A stretch of 64,000 bases of DNA. Source: Acidobacteriota bacterium (GTDB lineage: Bacteria; Acidobacteriota; Vicinamibacteria; Vicinamibacterales; CAVVIG01). Positions within the stretch are counted from its first letter, which is position 1. Each line of letters starts with the position of its first letter. The stretch spans positions 62,001 to 126,000 of the forward strand of contig JACPZW010000027.1 of the NCBI GenBank assembly GCA_016195265.1, given 5' to 3'. The notes under the pieces are model-generated. The model was given only the letters and a program-made list of their open reading frames with translations. It did not search any database and was not told where the DNA came from. This document shows positions 24,043 through 32,246 of this stretch, in pieces. A program made the position numbers and the translations under genes.

Positions 24043-25682
24043 CCCATCGCTTTCGCTTCGCTTTACTGGCCCTGGGCGCGAGCGCCGGCCTAGCCGTGGC
24101 GGCCCAGCCAGAGCGCGTAAGGCTCGAGCCCCTGCTCAACCGCGCGGCCTGGTACCTGGACTATTTCATCGACGAATTCGAAAACGTCGTCGCCGAAGAG
24201 AACTACGCGCAGGACTCGAACGCCTCGCTGCCGACGTTCATCGCCGTCGGGGGTGGACGCGGCGGTGCGCCGACGCCGATCGTGCCGACGGAGATGGGCC
24301 GGACGCGGCACCGCGATCTGCGATCCGACTTCCTGCTCGTGAAATCGCCCGACACGTCGGCGCTGATCCCGTTCCGCGACGTACTCGTCGTCGACGGTAT
24401 TCCGGTCCGCGATCGGCAGGAGCGGCTCGCGCGGCTGTTCCTCAACGGCAACAAGGACGCGATGGCGCAGGCCGCGCAGATCCGCGAGGAGAGCGCGCGC
24501 TACAACCTCGGCAACCTGCGCACCACGATCGGCAACCCGGTGCTCGGCCTGTCCGTGCTGCAGCGCAGCTATCAATCGCGGTTCCGCTTCACGCTCGGCA
24601 AGGATGACAAGAGCGCCGGCGCCGGCGTCTGGATCGTGGAGTACAAGGAAGTCGAATCGCCCGCGATGGTTCAGGGCGAGGCGGGACGCGATCTCTTCGC
24701 GCACGGCCGGCTCTGGATCGACGCGCTGACCGGGACGGTGCTCAAGACCGAGTTCGCGGTCGAGCAGCCGTCGGTGCGCGCCGTGGTCACCACGACGTTC
24801 CGCGTCGACGACAAATCGGCGATTGCCGTTCCGATCGAAATGCGCGAACTCTACACGCTCGCCAACGGCTACAAGGTCACGACGGTCGCGCGCTACGGAC
24901 GCTTCCGCCGGTTCGCCGTCAGCGCGGGTGAAGATATCCACACGCCGGCGCCGACATTCGTTGACACCGCCAGCAGCCTGACATTCGTCGAGCTGCCCGC
25001 GGGACGGTTCACGATGGGCAGCGCGTCCGGCGAAGCCGGGCGCAACGCGGACGAAACGCTGCACGACGTCGAGGTCACCCGGCCGTTTCTGCTGGGCCAG
25101 TTCGAGGTGACGCAGCAGGAATGGCGCGCGGTGATGGGCGCATCGCCGAGCCAGAACGGCAACTGCGCGCGGTGTCCGGTCGAGAACGTGTCGTTCTTCG
25201 ACGTCCAGCAATTCCTCGCGAAGCTGAACGCGAATCCGTCGGCGACGCTGCGGTACCGGCTGCCGACGGAAGCGCAGTGGGAGTACGCGTGCCGCGCGCG
25301 GACCACGGGGCCGTTTTCGACGGGAGAGAACCTGACGACGGCGGAGGCGAATTACAACGGGAAGTTTCCGTACGCGTCGTTCCCCGCCGGCGAGTCACGG
25401 GGCAAGACGGTGCCCGTCGGATCGTTTGCGCTGAGCCCGTGGGGCCTCGCCGACATGCACGGCAACGTGTGGGAGTGGACGGCGGACTGGTACGGGCCGT
25501 ATTCGGAGAGCGCCGCCGTCAACATCGACGCGACCGGCAGCGTGTCAGGCGACACGCGCGTCATCCGCGGCGGCAGTTTCATGTTCGACGCCAACAGCGC
25601 GCGCTGCGCGCTGCGCTACACGCACGCGCCGCAGGACAAGGGACCGAGTCTCGGATTCCGCGTCGCCGCCGATCGGAAGTGA
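24033..25682 (+). CDS. Exported protein with C-terminal FGE-sulfatase (SUMF1) domain
   Basis: A 549-residue protein with a short signal peptide (RFALLALGASAGLAVAAQ). Residues about 30-310 form an uncharacterised domain seen with acidobacterial secreted proteins (AWYLDYFIDEFENVVAEENY, later KTEFAVEQPSVRAVVTTTFRVDD). The C-terminal 230 residues are a formylglycine-generating-enzyme-like domain: VELPAGRFTMGS, FEVTQQEWRAVMG, RLPTEAQWEYACRA, GLADMHGNVWEWTADW, VIRGGSF and GFRVAADR. The active-site cysteine pair of true FGE is not evident; near the end only one cysteine (SARCALRY) remains, so a binding or modified catalytic role is likelier than sulfatase maturation. The GTG start lies inside an 11-base repeat array. 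Confidence 0.85.
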   Translation: MTGTHRFRFALLALGASAGLAVAAQPERVRLEPLLNRAAWYLDYFIDEFENVVAEENYAQDSNASLPTFIAVGGGRGGAPTPIVPTEMGRTRHRDLRSDFLLVKSPDTSALIPFRDVLVVDGIPVRDRQERLARLFLNGNKDAMAQAAQIREESARYNLGNLRTTIGNPVLGLSVLQRSYQSRFRFTLGKDDKSAGAGVWIVEYKEVESPAMVQGEAGRDLFAHGRLWIDALTGTVLKTEFAVEQPSVRAVVTTTFRVDDKSAIAVPIEMRELYTLANGYKVTTVARYGRFRRFAVSAGEDIHTPAPTFVDTASSLTFVELPAGRFTMGSASGEAGRNADETLHDVEVTRPFLLGQFEVTQQEWRAVMGASPSQNGNCARCPVENVSFFDVQQFLAKLNANPSATLRYRLPTEAQWEYACRARTTGPFSTGENLTTAEANYNGKFPYASFPAGESRGKTVPVGSFALSPWGLADMHGNVWEWTADWYGPYSESAAVNIDATGSVSGDTRVIRGGSFMFDANSARCALRYTHAPQDKGPSLGFRVAADRK

Positions 25683-25692
25683 TCAGTGATCA

Positions 25693-25750
25693 GTAGGCCG
25701 GGTCCTTTCGGACCCGGCTGCCGTGGCGGGTCCAAAAGGACCCGCCCTAC
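25693..25750. repeat. GTAGG double-hairpin element, copy 4
   Basis: GTAGG to CCTAC, 58 bases. Hairpins are GCCGGGTCC/GGACCCGGC and GGCGGGTCC/GGACCCGCC. It lies between convergent genes, so it could act as a bidirectional transcription end. Confidence 0.92.
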
Positions 25751-25759
25751 ATGACTTCC

Positions 25760-25787
25760 AGTCACCAGCCACCAGCCACCAGCCACC
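25760..25787. repeat. 7-base word array AGCCACC
   Basis: Four units (AGTCACC, then AGCCACC three times), the reverse complement of the GGTGGCT word at 12579. Its last base belongs to the TAG stop of the GNAT gene. Confidence 0.9.
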
Positions 25788-26302
25788 TAGTCAGCAACAT
25801 AGGCATACTGCATCTGATCGATGATCTGCCCGTTCTTGATCGCGCTGCGTCGCAGCCGCGCTTCGAGCACGTAGCCCGCCTTCTCCAGCACGCGGCATGA
25901 CGGGGCGTTCCACGCAAACGGCAGCGCGTAGATGCGCGTCAGATGATGCGTGGCGATCGCGTGCTTCGTCACGGCCGCCAGCGCCTCGCTGACAATGCCG
26001 CGCTTCCAGAACGGTTCCGCCAGCCAGTACCCGATCTCGGCCGACACGCGCTCCACGTCCGGATGCATGACGAATCCGATACCACCCACCGCTTCATCGT
26101 CGACCGCGATCGCGAACATTGTTTCCGGCGTGCGGCCGAGCGCGCCCTTGATGAACGTCCGGGCGTCGCGTTTGGTGTACGGATGCGGGAACGCGTCGCG
26201 CAGGTTGATCCAGATGTTGTAGTTGTTGGCGTGCCGGGCGAGCGACTCGACGTCGGTCGCGCGCCAGGAGCGGACGTCGCAGGCGTGGAGCGTCAAGCGC
26301 AT
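25787..26302 (-). CDS. GNAT N-acetyltransferase (RimJ/RimL type)
   Basis: A 171-residue acetyltransferase starting MRLTLHACDVRSWR. It shows the RimJ/RimL hallmarks: WR.TDVESLARHANNYNIWINLRDAFPHPY near the N-terminus, VGGIGFVMH and AEIGYWLAEPFWKRGIVSEAL (acetyl-CoA-binding V/Q-x-x-G-x-G/A-like turn), then the late ALPFAWNAPSCRVLEKAGYVLEARLR. It should transfer acetyl from acetyl-CoA to an amino group, perhaps an N-terminus or a small molecule. The open frame runs upstream to 26425 but over the cytochrome gene, so ATG 26302 is preferred. It follows the cytochrome gene by 25 bases on the same strand. Confidence 0.88.
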   Translation of the reverse strand: MRLTLHACDVRSWRATDVESLARHANNYNIWINLRDAFPHPYTKRDARTFIKGALGRTPETMFAIAVDDEAVGGIGFVMHPDVERVSAEIGYWLAEPFWKRGIVSEALAAVTKHAIATHHLTRIYALPFAWNAPSCRVLEKAGYVLEARLRRSAIKNGQIIDQMQYAYVAD

Positions 26303-26327
26303 AGGTTGCACCTGACATGTCCCGGCA

Positions 26328-26744
26328 TCACGGTTTTCCGGGCGCGCCGGCCAGCGTACGGAGGTGCAGGACCAATTGCCAGCGCTGGGCCGGAGGCAGA
26401 AAGCTGAAGGCAGGCATCCCGCCATGTGTATTGCCGCTGCTCACCTTCCAGAACAGCGCGCCATCAGGTTGACGCTGAACGTCCGCCGCCGCGAGATTCG
26501 GGCCGCGGGTCGTTCCACAGCCGTCGTCGCCATGACACGTGCTGCAGCGCTGCAGAAACACCTTCTGTCCGCCCGCGGCTGCGCCTGACTGGTTGGCGAG
26601 CGGGTTGGATCTCGCTGCCTCTCGCGCCGGCGCCGTCCAGGGAGGATCGTGAACGGGCACGCGATCCGCCTGCGCGGCCAGCTGCGCGAGGCACGTCAGC
26701 GAGGTCAGCACCATGAAGAGCAGCCGCGCGTGCAGCGTGTTCAT
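26328..26744 (-). CDS. Exported mono-haem cytochrome c
   Basis: A 138-residue protein with a signal peptide (LLFMVLTSLTCLAQLAAQA) and one haem-binding motif CSTCH (about 71-75). The distal methionine is probably in HGGMPAFSF near 112. After the haem motif comes GDDGCGTTRGPNLAA, a typical small class I cytochrome c loop. It likely carries electrons in the periplasm. The start codon overlaps the stop of the beta-barrel gene upstream (ATGA, 26741-26744), so the two are translated together. Confidence 0.87.
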   Translation of the reverse strand: MNTLHARLLFMVLTSLTCLAQLAAQADRVPVHDPPWTAPAREAARSNPLANQSGAAAGGQKVFLQRCSTCHGDDGCGTTRGPNLAAADVQRQPDGALFWKVSSGNTHGGMPAFSFLPPAQRWQLVLHLRTLAGAPGKP

Positions 26745-27595
26745 TTCCTGCCTCGGATCGGCAGTTCGTAGGAGTAACCGACTCTGACGAGAAATCGGTC
26801 GCTCGCCTCGGTGAGTCCCACGCCAACGGACGCCCTGATCGTCGACCGATCGGTCACGTGCCAGCCGAGGACCGGAGCGACGTAATGGCGCTGTTCGCCG
26901 CTGGCGAACTCCAGGGTCGATCCCAGACCGCCGTAAGCCTCGACGCCAACGACGAAATTCTCGGCGCAGAAGTGACAGTTCGCACCAGTCGCCAGCAATC
27001 CGACCGGGCGCGAGACCCCCACGCTGTACCCGAACTCCACGCCCTCGGCCTCGGAAAGATTCTTCTCGAAGGTGATGTTTTCGGACACGTTCCATGCGCC
27101 GGCGACGCTGGAGAGGATGAGTTTCGCCTCGAGTTCGTTCGCATGATTGCCCCGTAAGTCGGCGATCGGCTCGTAGGCGATTCCGCCGCTGCCGACGATC
27201 TCCTTCTGCATGCGGCTCGCCTCGTTGATGCTCTCGTATTCGACGTAGAGCACGGGGTTCACGCGATGCTCACCGCGAAGGGGCCTGAACCGGTTTTCCC
27301 AGCGCCAGCCGGTGAAGCCGTTTCCATCGCCGCGCGTGGTCACGCCCTCCACGTACAGCTCTGTCGTCCACCAGCCGGTGAGGCCGTACTCGAGCTCCAG
27401 CCACGGCGCGCTGTAGACGGCGTGGTCGTTCTTCGGAACGCCGGTCGTATTCGCGAGCCCGATCTCGAGGTTGCCCGGCTCTTCGAGATAATGCGTGTAC
27501 GTGACGAAGTACGGTCCCTCCTGCGCGAGCGCCGGCGCCACGCCGGCGAACAGGTGGAGGAAACAGAGAACGGCGAACCAGAGCAGGCGACGCAT
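26741..27595 (-). CDS. Outer-membrane beta-barrel protein of unknown function
   Basis: A 284-residue protein with a signal peptide (LLWFAVLCFLHLFAGVAPALA) and alternating hydrophobic strands typical of a barrel. Examples are GNLEIGLANTTG, WLELEYGLTGWWTTELYVEG, NPVLYVEYES, ELEAKLILSS, and the end FLVRVGYSYELPI. I know relatives only as hypothetical proteins. A CHFC pair (about 217-220) is unusual for a barrel. ATG 27595 is supported by AAGGAG six bases upstream. It is coupled to a cytochrome c and diverges from a DtxR-type regulator, so a metal- or redox-linked envelope function under that regulator is plausible. Confidence 0.8.
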   Translation of the reverse strand: MRRLLWFAVLCFLHLFAGVAPALAQEGPYFVTYTHYLEEPGNLEIGLANTTGVPKNDHAVYSAPWLELEYGLTGWWTTELYVEGVTTRGDGNGFTGWRWENRFRPLRGEHRVNPVLYVEYESINEASRMQKEIVGSGGIAYEPIADLRGNHANELEAKLILSSVAGAWNVSENITFEKNLSEAEGVEFGYSVGVSRPVGLLATGANCHFCAENFVVGVEAYGGLGSTLEFASGEQRHYVAPVLGWHVTDRSTIRASVGVGLTEASDRFLVRVGYSYELPIRGRK

Positions 27596-27648
27596 ACGGC
27601 ACTCCTTCGAGAGGGCGACTCCATCGAAGAAGCAGCCTAGCACGAAAT

Positions 27649-27666
27649 TGATTGACATATCAATCA
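27649..27666. promoter_or_regulatory. Operator-like palindrome overlapping a -35 box
   Basis: TGATTGACATATCAATCA: two perfect 7-base arms around CATA. The contained TTGACA (27652-27657) has a TATATA 18 bases further on (27676-27681), a good promoter for the DtxR-type gene whose ATG is at 27688. The operator would therefore give autoregulation and could also cover the divergent barrel-cytochrome promoter. The predicted transcript start falls near the ATG, so the mRNA may be leaderless. Confidence 0.7.
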
Positions 27667-27687
27667 CATGATGTGTATATAAAACTC

Positions 27688-28215
27688 ATGGACACGTGGA
27701 AAGAGTTTGAAGCCAACGAGCTGACCCACAGTGCGGCCCATCATCTCCTCGCCGTGGACCAGGTGGGAGCGGCGTATGGCGGCTGGGCGCGCGTCTCGGA
27801 TATCGCCCGCCAGCTCAACATCACGCGCGGCAGCGTGTCAATTAACCTTCGCGCGCTCAAGAAACGCGGGTGGGTCCAGACGGATGCCCACCACCTGGTC
27901 AAGCTCACGCCGAAGGGCGCGAAGGCCGTGCGTTCGGTGATGGCGAAACGAGTGGTCCTCAAGGCCTTCCTCTCCGACGTGCTGGGCATCTCCGAGTCGG
28001 AGGCGGAGATCGACAGCTGCAAGATCGAGCACCTCATCAGCCAGTCGACCGGACAACGGCTCGCGCAGTTTCTCCGGTTTCTGACGTCAGGCGACGTGTC
28101 GGCCAGGGATTTGGTGCGACGGTTTCGCCGTTCTCGCGGCGAGTGTCCCCAGAGCCGCAGGTGCGATCTGTGCAAGGGACACTGCGTGATGGACGAATTG
28201 AAACGCGCTATCTAG
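27688..28215 (+). CDS. DtxR-family metal-dependent regulator with a C-terminal cysteine cluster
   Basis: A 175-residue repressor. A winged helix lies at about 14-75 (VSDIARQLNITRGSVSINLRALKKRGWV). A dimerisation helix set follows with the metal motif C111, E114, H115 (DSCKIEH), matching the primary Cys-Glu-His ligands of DtxR/IdeR and pointing to iron rather than manganese. The ancillary-site histidine usually found near residue 80-90 (KRH) is replaced (KRVVLKAF). The last 25 residues carry four cysteines, CPQSRRCDLCKGHC, which is not a standard DtxR feature and could hold zinc or an Fe-S cluster. I chose ATG 27688; the TTG at 27652 would lie inside the -35 box. Neighbours are the divergent barrel-cytochrome pair and a broken ferritin-like gene. 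Confidence 0.85.
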   Translation: MDTWKEFEANELTHSAAHHLLAVDQVGAAYGGWARVSDIARQLNITRGSVSINLRALKKRGWVQTDAHHLVKLTPKGAKAVRSVMAKRVVLKAFLSDVLGISESEAEIDSCKIEHLISQSTGQRLAQFLRFLTSGDVSARDLVRRFRRSRGECPQSRRCDLCKGHCVMDELKRAI

Positions 28216-28225
28216 CCGCTACGCC

Positions 28226-28456
28226 GTGCCTCAAAATCGCACCGACGTCGTGGAGGACCTGAATCGCCTGATGGCCGAGGAGGCCGAGGCGTGTCTGCGG
28301 TATTTCCAGATGCGCTTCCGCCTCCGGGGGGCCGGTCGCGCCGCCGCCGAGAAATTCTTCGAGGACGCCCCTTCTTCCACCCGCGCATTACACCATGTAC
28401 TTCTCGCCCGTCGCTGCTCCATCCGTCGCGAAGCGCGCATGGGCGAACGGCGTTAG
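28226..28456 (+). pseudogene. Truncated ferritin-like protein
   Basis: The frame opens with GTG 28226, eleven bases after the DtxR-type gene. About 45 residues look like the first helices of a ferritin/bacterioferritin four-helix bundle: VVEDLNRLMAEEAEACLRYFQ, with an iron-ligand-type Glu, then LRGAGRAAAEKFFEDA. At about 28365 similarity stops, and the frame runs on through the 3' end of the convergent oxidase gene to 28456. Helices three and four and the remaining iron ligands are missing. Given the adjacent iron-type regulator this was probably an iron-storage gene in the same unit, now cut. Confidence 0.65.
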
Positions 28457-29575
28457 ATCACACTTCGGATCGCGACCGGCGATCACGTCCGCGAGAATCC
28501 GTCCCGCCGCCGGCGAATGCTGGAAGCCGTGGCCGCTGAAACCGTTGATCAGGAAGAATCCGTCCACACCGGCCGCCGCGCCGATGATCGGGTTCGCGTC
28601 GGGCGTGACTTCGTAGAGCCCCGCCCACGCGTGCGAGATCGACGCGTCCGCGAGCGCCGGCAGTCGCGCGACGGCAACGTCAATCACCTGCGGCAGAAAG
28701 TCCCACTGCACGGTCGTGTCGAAGGTCGGCGTCTCGTTCTTGCCGCCCATCCCGAACAGCAGTCCAGCGCCTTCGCGGTGAAAGTAGAACGTGGTCTCGA
28801 AGTCGATGACTAGGACGCGCGACGAGGGAACATTCCAGTCACTCCAGGTCGACGCCGCGGATGTCGATGCCTGGGACGCTTGCGCGATGAAGATGTGCCG
28901 GCGGTACGGATCGACCGGCACGTCCACGCCGGCCATTCGTCCGATCTGCTTCGCGTACGGCCCGGCCGCGTTCACGACGATGGGCGCGTCAATCGCGCCT
29001 TTTGAGGTCTCGACGCCGGCCACGCGGCCGCCGCTGACGCGGATGCCCGTGACCTCGACGTCGCGTTCGATCGTCGCGCCGGCGGCTTGCGCCGCTTTCG
29101 CGAATCCCATGGTGACGCCGTTCGGATCGGCGACGCCGTCGCGCCGGCAGAATGTCGCGCCGAGGATGCCGTCGGTCCGCAGGCCCGGTGCGACTTTCGC
29201 CGCGCCCGCCGCATCGAGCCAATCCACTTCGACGCCGAGACTGCGCTGCAGCGCGACGTTGCGGCGGAACGTGTCCACGCTGGCGTCGGTGGAGAGGAGG
29301 AAGAGGTAGCCGTCCTGGTGAAAGTCGATCGCCTGGCCGACCTCGTCCGCGAACCGCTCGAGGAGGCCGATCGATTCGATCGACAGTGTGATGTTGGCGG
29401 CGTTTGAAAACTGATGGCGAACGCCACCAGCATTACGGCCAGTCGATCCCGTCGCGAGCAACTTCTCGCGCTCGAGCAGGACGACGTCGGTCACACCGCG
29501 CCGCGTCAGGTGATAGGCGACGCTCGCGCCCATGCACCCGCCGCCGACAATGACGACTTCAGCCGTACGTTTCAT
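28388..29575 (-). CDS. FAD-dependent amino-acid/amine oxidoreductase (DAO family)
   Basis: A 395-residue flavoprotein. The FAD-binding motif VVIVGGGCMGASVAYHLTRRG occupies about 6-26, split by the conserved GGGCMGAS, followed by VVLLEREKLLATGSTGRNAGGVR. The latter is typical of sarcosine oxidase beta/dimethylglycine dehydrogenase-like DAO proteins. Near the end are YEVTPDANPIIG and FFLINGFSGHGFQHSPAAGRILAD, the classic substrate/FAD loop of this branch. It probably oxidises an N-methyl or cyclic amino acid. ATG 29575 is chosen. The upstream in-frame extension (MYFFLFF...) is only a CACGAAGA repeat. The 3' end abuts the cut ferritin-like gene. Confidence 0.88.
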   Translation of the reverse strand: MKRTAEVVIVGGGCMGASVAYHLTRRGVTDVVLLEREKLLATGSTGRNAGGVRHQFSNAANITLSIESIGLLERFADEVGQAIDFHQDGYLFLLSTDASVDTFRRNVALQRSLGVEVDWLDAAGAAKVAPGLRTDGILGATFCRRDGVADPNGVTMGFAKAAQAAGATIERDVEVTGIRVSGGRVAGVETSKGAIDAPIVVNAAGPYAKQIGRMAGVDVPVDPYRRHIFIAQASQASTSAASTWSDWNVPSSRVLVIDFETTFYFHREGAGLLFGMGGKNETPTFDTTVQWDFLPQVIDVAVARLPALADASISHAWAGLYEVTPDANPIIGAAAGVDGFFLINGFSGHGFQHSPAAGRILADVIAGRDPKCDLTPFAHARFATDGAATGEKYMV

Positions 29576-29598
29576 TGACTGAAGGACTGACGGTTGGC

Positions 29599-29638
29599 CA
29601 CGAAGACACGAAAACACGAAGAAGAGGAAGAAGTACAA
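29599..29638. repeat. 8-base word array CACGAAGA
   Basis: CACGAAGA, CACGAAAA, CACGAAGA, then drifted AGAGGAAG and AAGTACAA, in 8-base phase. The word matches the one at 10086-10110. It lies between the dipeptidase stop and the oxidoreductase start. Confidence 0.88.
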
Positions 29639-29667
29639 ACAAGCAGGCGCATCGAGCTACCTCGGGC

Positions 29668-30882
29668 TCATCTCGAAGCGGCTCGTTCCACCTGTTCCAT
29701 GACCCTCAGGATGTTCCCTCCGAGAATCTTCTCGATGTCCGTCTCTGAATAGCCCTTCTTCAGCAGCGCGTCGGTGATCTTCGGCAGCTTCGACACATCC
29801 TCCATGCCAATCGGCATCGTGGCGCCGTCGAAGTCCGATCCGAGGCCGACGTGATCGGCTCCGGCCACTTTCACCGCGTGATCGATGTGGTCAACGATCT
29901 TCTCCCAACCGACCTTCGGCAGCTGGCCGCTCATCATGGCCTCGTGGTCCAGGCGGTCGTCCTCCATCGTCGTGCAGGCCTCGTTGCCGCCGCACTTCTT
30001 CGACATCGCGGCCATCTGGGCGACGATGTCACCGCTGCGCTTCTCGCTGGCGACCCGGAACTCCTCGCTCAGGAACCCGGCGTGGTAGTTGATCATGATG
30101 ACGCCGCCGTTGCTGGCGAGCGCGCGCATCATGTCGTCGGTCATGTTGCGCGGATGATTCGTGATGGCCCTGCTGGACGAGTGCGACGCGACGACGGGCG
30201 CGGCCGTCAGCGCGAGAACGTCGAAGAACGTCTTGTCCGCGACGTGCGAGATGTCGATCATCATCCCCAGCCGGTTCATCTCGCGGACGACGTCTTTGCC
30301 GAACGCCGTCAGGCCGTTGTGCGCGGGCGTGTCGGTCGACGAGTCCGCCCAGTTGTTGTTCTTGAAATGCGTCAGGGTCATGTATCGAACGCCGAGCGCC
30401 GCGTAGTCGCGCAGCAGCCGCAGATCGTCGTCGATCATGTGGCCGCCCTCGACGCCCATCAGCGCCGCGATCCTGTGGTCCGCCGCGGCCTTCCGAACCT
30501 CGGCCGCTGTGGTCGCAAGCACGAGGTCATTCGGATGCAGGCGCACCGCCTCGCGGACGGCGTCGATCTGGTCGAACGCGCGCTTGACCGCCGGTGGACC
30601 GGTCACGTCGCTGGGCACCCAGATCGAGAAGAACAACGCGTCCATCCCGCCGTCCCGCATGCGCGGGACGTCGATGTTGCCGTCGGAGTGTCGTTCGGCG
30701 ATGTTGAAGCGTGGATCGAAGATCAGCCGCTGCGTCGTGTCGGCGTGCGTGTCGACGACGATCGCGCGGTCGTGCAGCGCCTTCGCGCGGGCCGACACCG
30801 GCGCATCCTGCGACTGCGCGACGACGAGTGTGGACGCAGCAACGACGAGAACGGCGGGGGCGGCGCACATGAAGAGTTTCAT
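29668..30882 (-). CDS. Exported membrane-dipeptidase-type peptidase (M19)
   Basis: A 404-residue zinc dipeptidase of the renal dipeptidase family with a signal peptide (FMCAAPAVLVVAASTLVVAQ). Motifs in order are VVDTHADTTQR (metal HxD, about 46-52), the bridging glutamate in GVEGGHMID (about 146), DISHVAD (about 212), ASHSSSRAI (about 233) and GLGSDFDGATMP (about 345). The enzyme hydrolyses dipeptides, sometimes with a D-residue at the C-side, in the periplasm. A small insertion with two cysteines (KKCGGNEACTTM) lies near 295. ATG 30882 is favoured over the GTG at 30888. Two peptide/amino-acid genes stand side by side here (this and the oxidoreductase downstream). Confidence 0.92.
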   Translation of the reverse strand: MKLFMCAAPAVLVVAASTLVVAQSQDAPVSARAKALHDRAIVVDTHADTTQRLIFDPRFNIAERHSDGNIDVPRMRDGGMDALFFSIWVPSDVTGPPAVKRAFDQIDAVREAVRLHPNDLVLATTAAEVRKAAADHRIAALMGVEGGHMIDDDLRLLRDYAALGVRYMTLTHFKNNNWADSSTDTPAHNGLTAFGKDVVREMNRLGMMIDISHVADKTFFDVLALTAAPVVASHSSSRAITNHPRNMTDDMMRALASNGGVIMINYHAGFLSEEFRVASEKRSGDIVAQMAAMSKKCGGNEACTTMEDDRLDHEAMMSGQLPKVGWEKIVDHIDHAVKVAGADHVGLGSDFDGATMPIGMEDVSKLPKITDALLKKGYSETDIEKILGGNILRVMEQVERAASR

Positions 30883-30906
30883 GCGCACATTTTACTTCCG
30901 ACTTCT

Positions 30907-30948
30907 CAGTTCCCAGTTCCCAGTTCTCAGTTCTTAGTTCTCAGTTTC
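30907..30948. repeat. 7-base word array CAGTTCC
   Basis: Six units in strict phase (CAGTTCC twice, CAGTTCT twice, TAGTTCT, CAGTTTC), ending three bases before the TGA stop of the ABC-2 permease. Confidence 0.92.
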
Positions 30949-30950
30949 CA

Positions 30951-32246
30951 TCAGGCCTCTTCCCACTTGAATCGGTTCGCGGCGAGCGCGCCGAAGGCGG
31001 CGGCGAAGCCGAGCAGCACGCCGATCGGCGCGAGCGCGCCCGTGAGCCCGACGCCGCGCCACGTCGTCGCGTCGAGACCGTCCACGGCCCAGCGCACGGG
31101 CACGATAAGCGTGAACTGCTGCAGCCACGCCGGGAAGATGAACGTCGGCACCCAGGCGCCGCCCAGCATCACCATCATCAGGACCGCGAGCGTCGTCACG
31201 CCGCGCGCGGTGGCGGGCGAGTTGCCCAGCGCCGCGACGAGCAGGCCGAAGCTGGATGCCATCATCGAGCACGCGACGCACACACCGAGGAATCCGACGA
31301 CGCTGCCTTGAATGCGCACCTTGAAGACGACCATCGCGAACGCAAAGCAGACCGCGAGGATCAGGAACGAGAGGATCGATCCGCTCGCCGCCTTGCCCGT
31401 CAGCAGCGTGAAGCGCGACACCGGCGCGCTGCGCAGCCGTTTCCAGAGCCCGCGCTGCCGCTCGAGCAGCATCTCGATGCCGAGATTCGCCATCGCAAAC
31501 AGCAGGAACTGAATGCCCATGCCGGCGAACGAGTGCGCGTAGCCGTTGTAGGCGATGTTCGATCCCGCGGTCATCGCCTCTTCGTGCACGTGATAGGGCA
31601 TCGTCAGGCCCTGCGGCCGCGGCGAGGCTCCGGAGGCGGCCGGCTGGTTGTACACCGTCTGGATCGACCGCAGCATCTGGACGAGCACCTGCTTCTGCGC
31701 GTCAGGGATCGTTTTCGATGCCTTGATGCCGGGCAGCGACTTCTCGACGTACTGCTTCCCCATCGCGCCGCCGAACATCTCCCGGCTGACGGCTTCCATG
31801 ATGTGCTGCGTCATGATGCCGCGCACCATCGCGAGCTCGGTGTTGCGCGACGGGTCGTAGACGAGGTTGACGTCCGGCTTCGCGCCGTCGCCGAAGAACG
31901 CCTTGCCGGCCGCGTCGCCGAAGTCTTTCGGGATGATGACGCCGACGGCCGTGCGGCCGCGCTTGACCGCGTCGCGCGCCTCCGCCTCGGTGGGCGTCGC
32001 CACCTTCAGGTTCCGGTCGCTCTGCAGGCCTGCCACGATCGCCTTTGAAATCAGACTCGCGTCCTGATCGATCACCGCGATTGCAATCTTCGCGGGCTCG
32101 GCGTTGCTGCCAGGTCCGGAAAAGATCGAGCCGAAGAACGCCCCGATCGCGATCGGCACGACGAAGCTCACGATCACGGATCGCCGATCGCTGAAGAACA
32201 GCAGCAGATCCTTGCGGATCATCGCGAGAAGCGGAATGACAGGCAT
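30951..32246 (-). CDS. ABC-2 type exporter permease (YhgE/NatB-like)
   Basis: A 431-residue permease with one N-terminal helix (SVIVSFVVPIAIGAFFGSIF), a large extracytoplasmic domain (about 45-245), and five C-terminal helices (IQFLLFAMANLGIEMLL, ASGSILSFLILAVCFAFAMVV, VVGFLGVCVACSMMASSFGLLVA, GVTTLAVLMMVMLGGAWVP, LAPIGVLLGFAAAFGALAA). This layout is that of ABC-2 exporters for drugs, sodium or lipids. Its ATG overlaps the ATPase stop by one base (TGATG), so it forms a unit with that gene. The substrate is not evident. Confidence 0.9.
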   Translation of the reverse strand: MPVIPLLAMIRKDLLLFFSDRRSVIVSFVVPIAIGAFFGSIFSGPGSNAEPAKIAIAVIDQDASLISKAIVAGLQSDRNLKVATPTEAEARDAVKRGRTAVGVIIPKDFGDAAGKAFFGDGAKPDVNLVYDPSRNTELAMVRGIMTQHIMEAVSREMFGGAMGKQYVEKSLPGIKASKTIPDAQKQVLVQMLRSIQTVYNQPAASGASPRPQGLTMPYHVHEEAMTAGSNIAYNGYAHSFAGMGIQFLLFAMANLGIEMLLERQRGLWKRLRSAPVSRFTLLTGKAASGSILSFLILAVCFAFAMVVFKVRIQGSVVGFLGVCVACSMMASSFGLLVAALGNSPATARGVTTLAVLMMVMLGGAWVPTFIFPAWLQQFTLIVPVRWAVDGLDATTWRGVGLTGALAPIGVLLGFAAAFGALAANRFKWEEA

